Shown in pieces: positions 1-5,104 of a stretch of DNA of 5,467 bases (its first letter is position 1; the number at the start of each line of letters is the position of its first letter). The DNA is from Anaerolineales bacterium. Lineage in GTDB: Bacteria; Chloroflexota; Anaerolineae; Anaerolineales; UBA4823. The stretch lies in assembly GCA_020853835.1 (NCBI GenBank), contig JADYYC010000150.1:1-5467 (forward strand), in the 5' to 3' direction. The notes beneath the pieces are model-generated. The model was not told the DNA's origin. It ran no database searches and worked only from the letters and a program-made list of their open reading frames with translations. Position numbers and translations under genes: made by a program.

Positions 1-31
1 ACGAGGGTTAATCTCTTTACGCAGATGGTTG

Positions 32-52
32 AAAAAGGTTGCAGGTTGAACC
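32..52 (-). terminator. Possible weak intrinsic terminator after comEA
   Basis: Read on the minus strand, four nucleotides after the comEA stop, GGTT and AACC (4-bp arms, 8-nt loop) are followed directly by TTTTT. The position suits a terminator, but the stem is short and half A-T, so support is weak. The remaining bases down to position 1 show no recognisable gene. Confidence 0.2.
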
Positions 53-55
53 GCC

Positions 56-688
56 TCAAGAAGCTGTGGGCGAGGCGGTCGGGGAAGCCGTTGCAGGCGG
101 CTCCGAGACGATGATCAAATCGCGGATCGCCTCGTAGACTTCCGGTTTGATGTCATACACTTTGCGAATATCTTCGATGCTTTGGAACGGGCCGTGAGAG
201 CGGCGGTAACCGGCGATGCGCGCGGCTCTCATAGGACCAATCAGAGGGAGGAGCTCAAGCTCTTCCTGCGTGGCGGTGTTGATGTCGATGGGAAAGACAG
301 ACCTGGGGGTCGGCGTCTCGGTTGGCGTTGGCGACGGAGTGGCCGACGGCGGGCTGGCTTGAGCGGAGCCTAACGTCGGCGCGAGCGCAGGGACGGTAAT
401 TTGACCGCCGTCCTCCACCCGGGCGGCCAGGTTGAGCGCTTGTTCGTCAGCCTGCGCCAAAAAGCCGCCCGCCGCCAGCACGGCATCTTTCACGCGGCTG
501 CCAAACGGAAGCTGGTAGACCCCAGGCTTGTTTACGGCCCCCGTGATATACACGGTAAGGGGAGCGGGCGAGGGCGGCGGCTCCAGCCGGATGGGCTGGC
601 CGCGCGGCGGTGCGCTGACGAGCAGGATCAGCCCTACTCCCAGCAGCGTGAAGAACACGCTGAACAAGATCTTCCACAGATCTTTCAT
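56..688 (-). CDS. comEA: ComEA-family competence DNA receptor (SLBB plus helix-hairpin-helix)
   Basis: This 210-aa membrane-anchored protein would bind incoming double-stranded DNA outside the membrane and pass it to the ComEC channel during natural transformation. An N-terminal membrane anchor (about 5-25, positive MKDLWK start) is followed by an SLBB domain (44-100: LTVYITGAVNKPGVYQLPFG, then VKDAVLAAGG and NLAARVEDGGQITVP). A Pro/Thr/Ser linker (about 108-130) leads to the tandem helix-hairpin-helix region (134-194), with DINTATQEELELLPLIGP, AARIAGYR and GPFQSIEDI. This order and length match the ComEA family. The first hairpin reads LIGP where LPGIGP is usual, and the second reads YDIKPEVYEAI instead of a GIG turn. 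A 15-residue tail EPPATASPTASPTAS follows the DNA-binding region, where ComEA proteins usually end. The ATG at 688 gives a well-formed anchor, but no Shine-Dalgarno is visible; the nearest upstream in-frame stop is TGA within TTGACA. comEC is often the neighbour and is not within this window. Confidence 0.92.
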   Translation of the reverse strand: MKDLWKILFSVFFTLLGVGLILLVSAPPRGQPIRLEPPPSPAPLTVYITGAVNKPGVYQLPFGSRVKDAVLAAGGFLAQADEQALNLAARVEDGGQITVPALAPTLGSAQASPPSATPSPTPTETPTPRSVFPIDINTATQEELELLPLIGPMRAARIAGYRRSHGPFQSIEDIRKVYDIKPEVYEAIRDLIIVSEPPATASPTASPTAS

Positions 689-784
689 GATGAAGGCCAG
701 GTTATTACTGTGTCAACACGCACATAAGCCGCCCAGATGACGCCGGGCGAGGCAGAGGTAAGCAAATGGTCGTCAAGCGGGCGG
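689..784 (-). other. 96-nt gap between the S1 gene and comEA; weak inverted repeats, no clear promoter
   Basis: This is the longest fully resolved gap in the window. Read on the minus strand, TCAAGC and GCTTGA (arms 788-793 and 773-778, 9-nt loop) span the S1 stop codon. A second pair, CGCCC and GGGCG (arms 745-749 and 730-734, 10-nt loop), follows. Neither has a T-run after it, so neither is a convincing intrinsic terminator. A perfect TTGACA (716-711) has no matching -10. No clear Shine-Dalgarno precedes the comEA ATG. Whether comEA is co-transcribed with the S1 gene cannot be decided from this. Confidence 0.3.
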
Positions 785-1777
785 TCAGCTTGAAACCGGC
801 TCATCGTCCAGCTTCAGGCTGAGACCCAGGCGCTGCTTTGGCGCATCGACATGCAAAATTCGAGCGCGCACCTGGCAGCCCTCCATTAATCCGCCCATCG
901 CCTCCGGGTCATCCCCATCGGAGATCTCAGATACGTGGATTAGGCCATCCAGGCCTTCCTCGAGGCGGGCGAAGGCGCCGAACGGGACGATGCTGGTGAT
1001 GACCGCGTCTACAATCTGGCCCGGCGCATAGCGAGACTCGGCAGTCTCCCATGGGTTTTGGTGGAGGCGTTTGAGGCTCAGCGCCACGCGCGCTCGTTTT
1101 GGATCGACCGTGATCACGTACACGACCACTTCCTGCCCCAGCGAAACCACTTCAGCCGGGTGCTGTACTCGGCCCCAGGAGATTTCGGAGACGTGCACCA
1201 ACCCCTCGACGCCCCCCAGATCGACAAATACGCCGAAGTCGGTGATGTTCGTCACGATCCCTTTCGCGCAGTTCCCTGGGGTGAGGTTGCTGAGCAGCGT
1301 GTTCCGGCTGCCAGGGCGAGACTGGGCGGCGCGTTCCGAGAAAACAACCCGCCCACGCTCACGGTCGCATTCGATCACTTTCAGATCGAGTGTGCGATCG
1401 ATGTACATCGAGAGCCAGGCTTCGGCGTCGTCAATCTGGCAAGGGGTCTCGACCAGGTGAGAGATTGGCACGAAGCCATGCAAATGCTCTCCGCTGACCA
1501 GCAATCCGCCCCGATTGCAGCCAGACACCACCATGCGGACGACCTGGTCCTGCTCATAGAGCTCGAAGGCCTGATCCCAGTCCAGGTAAGTCTCGTCGCC
1601 CATATGGTCGTGTCTGGGTTCGTCCCAGTACGGCGGCGTGGCAGGGCTGCGAGCCGGGCGTCCCGGAGTCGTCTCGACATGTTCGTCTTCTTCCGCCAGA
1701 ACAGCCTCCCACCAGGATTCATCCATCGGATGCGGCGGCGTGGTTTGTTCCTGATAACGACGAATTTTATTAACCAT
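785..1777 (-). CDS. S1 RNA-binding domain protein with three S1 repeats (ribosomal protein S1-like)
   Basis: This 330-aa cytosolic protein probably binds single-stranded RNA, and perhaps the ribosome, through three OB-fold S1 domains. Domain 1 (~67-148) is diverged: it keeps the WDxAFELYEQ entry helix seen in ribosomal protein S1 and GFVPISHL, but the GxV and FGxFV core is altered (RMVVSGCNRGGLLVS). Domains 2 (~165-236: GIVTNITDFGVFVDLGGVEG, LVHVSEIS, then RVALSLKR) and 3 (~250-322: VDAVITSIVPFGAFARLEEG, LIHVSEIS, then RLGLSLKL) are textbook. The first ~65 residues are acidic and Pro-rich, with no recognised fold. Full-length S1 in proteobacteria has six domains; shorter versions with three or four are usual elsewhere, so this may be the main S1 or a paralogue. 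The ATG at 1777 is chosen over 1798 because GGGGAGGA lies 7 nt upstream of it. This start overlaps the receptor stop in ATGGTTAA, implying translational coupling. Confidence 0.88.
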   Translation of the reverse strand: MVNKIRRYQEQTTPPHPMDESWWEAVLAEEDEHVETTPGRPARSPATPPYWDEPRHDHMGDETYLDWDQAFELYEQDQVVRMVVSGCNRGGLLVSGEHLHGFVPISHLVETPCQIDDAEAWLSMYIDRTLDLKVIECDRERGRVVFSERAAQSRPGSRNTLLSNLTPGNCAKGIVTNITDFGVFVDLGGVEGLVHVSEISWGRVQHPAEVVSLGQEVVVYVITVDPKRARVALSLKRLHQNPWETAESRYAPGQIVDAVITSIVPFGAFARLEEGLDGLIHVSEISDGDDPEAMGGLMEGCQVRARILHVDAPKQRLGLSLKLDDEPVSS

Positions 1778-3740
1778 TAAGAAATCCTCCCCGTGCATAT
1801 TCTCCAGTTTTTTGTTTGATTTCCCGATCGTTTGACTCAGGCGGCGGCCCTCCCTGGATCGCTTCCTGTTCCATTTCGGCGATCGCCTGTGCTACGGCTT
1901 CGATCGCCACGCGCTGCTTGCGGTAAAGGTCGGCCTCGGACATTGCCAGGCGCATGGCAACTTCACGAACTTTTCGGCCTTCGACAAATTTCATTTCTAG
2001 TATATTATACAGAATCCAGTCCGCTGTAAAGCGCCTTTCTCCTTCTGGACGGACGTGTTCGATGGCTTTGCGCAAGATCGACCGCAGGGCGTTTGTCGTG
2101 CTTTCCTTCTGCGCCTGGGCGGTTTGCTGTACGATCTGTAAATTCAACAGCGGGCTGCCGGTCAGCTTGGGCCCGCCCCAATAATGGGTGAGCGCGTCTT
2201 TTACAAAAGAAGAAAGGTCGCTGTTTTTGATGGGAACTTCCGGCGAGGTCAGAACCGCGGTGCCAGCATAGCTCGAAGCGGCGCGCAATCGCTGGATCAT
2301 TTCGATCTCTGGCGTGAGCTCTTCCAATGAGCTAAACGCTTGTTCCTGGCGATAGCGGTCTCCAATTGCCAGGGCCGCCCGGCGCGCCAGCAGCAGCAGG
2401 TCATCCAGTTGCTCGTGGTCGAGCTCCTGGTCCGGGTTGCGCCAGACGCCCAACAAACCGATTAAATCGTCTTCTTGTTCGATATGGTCCGCCAGCGGAA
2501 CAATCCAGTATTCTCCCCAGGCAAACATGGCACGGCTGTTGCCGTTGCTCGCGGCTGCCCTGATTGAGCTGACCGGAAGCCCCTCGCTCTCCAGCGATTT
2601 TTCACCTCCTATAATGATCAGGGTTTCTATTCCCTCGGTTCCCAGGGTCGCGATGAAAGCCTGGGAAACCTGCACGCGATCGCAAACCGCGGCCAGGATC
2701 GCCTCCAGGAATTGCTGCAGATCCCCCCGCGTGAGCAATCGCTCGTCAAGCGTCTGGAGGCGCTCCATTTCCTGACGGTCTTTTCCAAAAAACAGCCAGC
2801 GATGCCAGACCGGGGCAGCCAGGGTGATAAAGTGCTCCAACAACAGGATTGCGCCGACCATGATCACAGGAATGATGGTCGAGAGATCCACCCCCGCCCG
2901 GACGCCAAGACGGCGGAGCGATGTGGTCAGGACCAGGACTGTCGAAGCGGTGACCGGGCCGCGCATCAGCCATTTGAACAGCCGCCGCTTGACCACCCGG
3001 TCGGGCCAGGGAATGCCAAAAAACGCCACCGCGTAAGCCATCAACACCAGCAAGAAGGTGGTCAAGAGGTTGCTGGTGGTCACCGTGAACCAGAACAACA
3101 GCGGAGAGCGGGCGGCAAGCCCCGAGCCGAAAAGCAAGAAAGGATACGAACCCAAAGCGGGCGCGAGCGCGCCCGCGATCAGATAGGCCATCCTGCGGCG
3201 GGTGGCGCTGGTCACGGTGCGTTTGTAAGCCCTCCAGAAATTGATCCAGGAGACCAGCATGGCAACGGCGTAAAACAGCGCAAACAGCCAGGTCATCCAG
3301 GTGGGTTGGAGGTGGGGGGTGGGGGTTGCTTCTGAAATCATGGGACCCACCAGCAAGCCCGCTGGCAGCGCCGCCAAAAAGCCGATCGCGAATAAATCCG
3401 CCAGGCGGATGGCAAACCGCCGCCTGCCCCGCGACGGGCGCCCGGTTGTGGCGAGCAAGGCGTCTGAAAAATGCAGGTACGCGGCCGGCAGGATGACGAT
3501 CCCCACCCACTGGAAGTGCAGCCAGAATTGCAGCAACTCCGAGGTATGCGCGACGCTGCTCAGCGCCTCACCAACAAACACGGTTACGACACAGGCCAGG
3601 ATGATCGCAAACGAGCGCGCCACGCGGTCGCGCAGGTTGAACGACAGGGCATATAGCAGCAGCGAGAAGGCCGTGATGGCGATCCCGGCGGCCAGGAAGC
3701 TGTCCAGCGTTTGGAGCGTTCTGATCAATAAGGTGTACAT
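1770..3740 (-). CDS. 7TM-type membrane receptor with GAF-like domain and C-terminal sigma-region-4-like helix-turn-helix; putative membrane-bound one-component regulator
   Basis: This is a 656-aa protein. Hydrophobic segments lie near residues 16-34, 43-61, 75-95, 112-133, 150-168, 184-205, 214-242 and 285-309, with a weaker one at 262-276. The first seven resemble the 7TM sensor region found at the N-terminus of some histidine kinases (HFQWVGIVILPAAYLHFSDA is typical). Residues ~335-460 look like a GAF fold (AFIATLGTEG, EYWIVPLADH, DLIGLLGVWRNP, then a long helix). There is no H-box and no N, G1 or G2 ATP-binding box, so it is not a kinase. The C-terminal part (~515-625) has a helical lead (LTGSPLLNLQIV, ALRSILRKAIEHVRPEGER) followed by GRKVREVAMRLAMSEADLYR and KQRVAIEAVAQAI. 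This is the layout of a sigma-70 region-4-type helix-turn-helix. The simplest inference is a receptor that binds DNA from the membrane. No Shine-Dalgarno precedes the ATG, but the preceding in-frame stop is the acetyltransferase TAA, with no other ATG, GTG or TTG between. The 3' end overlaps the S1 gene by 8 nt. Confidence 0.85.
   Translation of the reverse strand: MYTLLIRTLQTLDSFLAAGIAITAFSLLLYALSFNLRDRVARSFAIILACVVTVFVGEALSSVAHTSELLQFWLHFQWVGIVILPAAYLHFSDALLATTGRPSRGRRRFAIRLADLFAIGFLAALPAGLLVGPMISEATPTPHLQPTWMTWLFALFYAVAMLVSWINFWRAYKRTVTSATRRRMAYLIAGALAPALGSYPFLLFGSGLAARSPLLFWFTVTTSNLLTTFLLVLMAYAVAFFGIPWPDRVVKRRLFKWLMRGPVTASTVLVLTTSLRRLGVRAGVDLSTIIPVIMVGAILLLEHFITLAAPVWHRWLFFGKDRQEMERLQTLDERLLTRGDLQQFLEAILAAVCDRVQVSQAFIATLGTEGIETLIIIGGEKSLESEGLPVSSIRAAASNGNSRAMFAWGEYWIVPLADHIEQEDDLIGLLGVWRNPDQELDHEQLDDLLLLARRAALAIGDRYRQEQAFSSLEELTPEIEMIQRLRAASSYAGTAVLTSPEVPIKNSDLSSFVKDALTHYWGGPKLTGSPLLNLQIVQQTAQAQKESTTNALRSILRKAIEHVRPEGERRFTADWILYNILEMKFVEGRKVREVAMRLAMSEADLYRKQRVAIEAVAQAIAEMEQEAIQGGPPPESNDREIKQKTGEYARGGFLNG
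1785..1792 (-). promoter_or_regulatory. Strong Shine-Dalgarno for the S1-domain protein, inside the receptor gene
   Basis: The minus strand reads GGGGAGGA, then 7 nt, then ATG at 1777. The site is formed by the last Arg-Gly-Gly-Phe codons of the receptor gene, so ribosomes finishing that gene are placed beside the S1 start. It decides the start at 1777 over the ATG at 1798, which lies upstream of this site. Confidence 0.75.
2004..2030 (-). promoter_or_regulatory. Candidate internal promoter inside the receptor gene
   Basis: On the minus strand TTTACA (2030-2025, 5 of 6 to the -35 consensus) is followed after 15 nt by TATAAT (2009-2004, 6 of 6 to the -10 consensus). The spacer is shorter than the ideal 17. 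The -10 sits in an AT-rich island within the GC-rich coding sequence for LYNILEMK, including the low-GC codons ATA and CTA. It lies about 230 nt before the S1-protein start and could transcribe that gene and comEA separately. The protein sequence alone could also account for the match. Confidence 0.3.
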
Positions 3741-3750
3741 TCCAATAAGG

Positions 3751-3763
3751 GCCGCGGGGCGGC
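3751..3763 (-). repeat. Small GC-rich inverted repeat before the receptor gene
   Basis: The perfect 5-bp arms GCCGC and GCGGC are separated by three bases in the 36-nt gap between the acetyltransferase stop and the receptor ATG, 10 nt before that ATG. No T-run follows on the minus strand, so it is not an intrinsic terminator. It could limit ribosome access to the receptor start, which lacks a Shine-Dalgarno, or could be chance in GC-rich DNA. Confidence 0.3.
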
Positions 3764-3776
3764 AGCCAATGGTTCG

Positions 3777-4319
3777 TTAAAAAGATTTTCGAAAAAAGAG
3801 ACCGATCTCATTGACCGGATAATAAAAATCGTTGTAGCCGCAGAATTCAAAACCCAGCTTGAGAGCCATCTCGATCGCGGGGCCGTTGCGCGGCTGGATT
3901 TCGAGCACCATATCGTGGCTGTCTTTGGTCACCGCCCAATCGGCCGCGGAGAGCAGCAAGGCGCTCCCAATGCCCTGGCGGCGCTGCGGGCGGTTGACGA
4001 GCAGGTCGGGCACCCAGGCGGCGCCGGTAATTGGATCCAGGGTGATGCTGACATATCCGATGGGCCGCTCTTCCATCGTCGCAACCAGCATTCCCGAAAA
4101 ACGCTGCCAGTCGTCCGCCAGCGAGCGCGGCGGTCGGGGGACTTCATGGCGCACCGAGCGCGGCAGGTGTATCTTGCGAAACGTGACGTTGATCTGGCCC
4201 AGCGGCCGGTCGTGATTAAAATCCATCTGCCAGACCAGGTCGGTAGAATACGAGTGGTCCAGCTCGATCAACTCGACGATATCGGCGGGCAGCGCAGGGC
4301 GGATTTGGATCTCGGGCAT
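3777..4319 (-). CDS. GNAT-family N-acetyltransferase
   Basis: This 180-aa cytosolic enzyme would transfer acetyl from acetyl-CoA to an amine on a small molecule or protein. The single GNAT fold is readable. Strand beta-4 (AAWVPDLLVN, 100-109) leads into the acetyl-CoA pyrophosphate loop RRQGIGSA (113-120, the R/Q-x-x-G-x-G/A motif) and helix LLLSAADWA. Strand beta-5 (MVLEIQP, 137-143) is followed by N145 and AIEMALKLGFEFCGYND (148-164), the usual motif B region. The C-terminal ending (YYPVNEIGLFFRKSF) recalls streptothricin acetyltransferases and related proteins, but the substrate cannot be assigned. An in-frame ATG at 4388 would add 23 residues and overlap the upstream gene by 55 nt. The ATG at 4319 is preferred because AAGGTG lies 8 nt upstream and the protein then begins with a typical GNAT first strand (MPEIQIRPALPAD). 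It starts 14 nt after the membrane-protein stop, so co-transcription is likely. Confidence 0.9.
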   Translation of the reverse strand: MPEIQIRPALPADIVELIELDHSYSTDLVWQMDFNHDRPLGQINVTFRKIHLPRSVRHEVPRPPRSLADDWQRFSGMLVATMEERPIGYVSITLDPITGAAWVPDLLVNRPQRRQGIGSALLLSAADWAVTKDSHDMVLEIQPRNGPAIEMALKLGFEFCGYNDFYYPVNEIGLFFRKSF

Positions 4320-4327
4320 GGGTTTTA

Positions 4328-4333
4328 CACCTT
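4328..4333 (-). promoter_or_regulatory. Shine-Dalgarno site that decides the acetyltransferase start
   Basis: The minus strand reads AAGGTG, 8 nt before the ATG at 4319 and immediately after the TAG of the upstream gene. It supports 4319 over the longer in-frame start at 4388. Confidence 0.6.
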
Positions 4334-5050
4334 CTACGGACCAGGGGTGACGTCGGGGGGCGAGGTGATGCGAACCTGAACAATGCAAGGCTCGGAGGGC
4401 TTGGCCTCGTTGTCGACGACGACCAGGGCCAGTTGGTACTCGCCAGGGGACAGGCGCGAGGTATCCCAGTCTCCAAGCTTGCCGTTGGCGATGGGAACAT
4501 TCCCGGCTTGAATGGTCAGCCAGGCTGGCTCTCCCAACCCTTTGATCTCGAATTTATAAAAGCCAAAGTTTGGGATATTGGCGCTCCCGACTACCGGAAC
4601 CACGCCCCGAATTTCCTCCCCGTTCTGGGGGATGACAATTTCGATCTCGCCCGGAATGCACCCGCTGCTGACGGTTGGCAAGGTCTCCGCGAGGCTTGGG
4701 GAAACTGCGGTCTCAACCGGGCTGGCTTGCTGAGTTCCGGGAGGAAGCGGGATAGTCGGGGTCGCCAACAAGTTGAGCGTAGGGGTCGGAAGCGCAGACG
4801 TGCCAGGCATCGCCGGGGCAATAAAGGAGACCAGAATAAACTCGGTAAGGGTCATTGTCAGTACCAACACAAGGACACTGGCAGATTGGTTTAACCGCGC
4901 CTGGGCGCTTTCACGCTCGAGGCCGAATGTAGCTCCACGCAAATCCTGCCAGGCGACAATAAATTTCCGAATGTAGATCAATCCCCCAAGCCCGAGAAGC
5001 AGGTAAATCCACGTCTCAAAGGCGCGAAAAAAGCCAATTGCTTCTTCCAT
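4334..5050 (-). CDS. Membrane-anchored protein with Pro/Thr-rich stalk and outward-facing Ig-like domain; function unknown
   Basis: I do not recognise a named family for this 238-aa protein. It has two hydrophobic segments, about residues 13-29 and 57-79, separated by a polar loop rich in Arg and Lys (28-52). By the positive-inside rule the loop is cytoplasmic and both ends face outward. A Pro/Thr/Ser-rich stalk follows (about 82-130, e.g. LPTPTLNLLATPTIPLPP). The last ~100 residues (133-229) look like a beta-sandwich: IPQNGEEIRGVVPVVGSA, a WLTI strand, GKLGDWDTSRLSPGEYQLAL and a VVDN turn. This pattern resembles the Ig-like or Big-type domains common on exported Chloroflexi proteins. Cys131 and Cys222 flank the domain and could form a disulfide closing it. 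The ATG is supported by a TAGGAG 4 nt upstream. The gene lies 54 nt after the PNP gene and 14 nt before the acetyltransferase gene. A role in envelope structure or ligand binding is only inference. Confidence 0.82.
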   Translation of the reverse strand: MEEAIGFFRAFETWIYLLLGLGGLIYIRKFIVAWQDLRGATFGLERESAQARLNQSASVLVLVLTMTLTEFILVSFIAPAMPGTSALPTPTLNLLATPTIPLPPGTQQASPVETAVSPSLAETLPTVSSGCIPGEIEIVIPQNGEEIRGVVPVVGSANIPNFGFYKFEIKGLGEPAWLTIQAGNVPIANGKLGDWDTSRLSPGEYQLALVVVDNEAKPSEPCIVQVRITSPPDVTPGP

Positions 5051-5054
5051 GCCG

Positions 5055-5060
5055 CTCCTA
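5055..5060 (-). promoter_or_regulatory. Shine-Dalgarno site for the 238-aa membrane protein
   Basis: The minus strand reads TAGGAG, then 4 nt, then ATG at 5050. The spacing is short but the match to the anti-SD sequence is good, and it supports this start codon. Confidence 0.55.
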
Positions 5061-5104
5061 GGTAGGGGTCAATAACGAGACAGTAATTCTACGGTCCAAT
5101 AATA

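Noticed and set aside
688..716. Perfect TTGACA (716-711) as a comEA promoter
   Set aside because: At 16-18 nt spacing the -10 positions read TTCATC, TCATCA or CATCAT, poor matches that also run into the start codon.
1058..1780. Long open frame on the plus strand (240 codons) opposite the S1-protein gene
   Set aside because: Its translation has no recognisable domain, while the minus-strand frame encodes three clear S1 domains. It is an antisense shadow favoured by high GC.
1778..1798. S1-protein start at 1798 (seven extra residues)
   Set aside because: The strong GGGGAGGA lies downstream of this ATG and is correctly placed only for the ATG at 1777.
2712..3335. Plus-strand open frame of 207 codons opposite the receptor gene
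   Set aside because: The translation is rich in Arg, Gly, Gln and Pro without a fold pattern. The opposite strand encodes well-formed membrane segments.
1770..3740. Reading the receptor as a histidine kinase
   Set aside because: The 7TM region resembles that of some kinases, but no H-box or ATP-binding boxes occur after the GAF-like region.
4320..4388. Longer acetyltransferase start at 4388 (23 extra residues)
   Set aside because: It would overlap the upstream gene by 55 nt and add sequence unlike any GNAT N-terminus. The 4319 start has a good Shine-Dalgarno.
5061..5104. Possible -10 (TAGAAT) in the gap after the PNP gene
   Set aside because: No acceptable -35 hexamer is found 15-19 nt upstream, so a promoter for the next gene cannot be supported.
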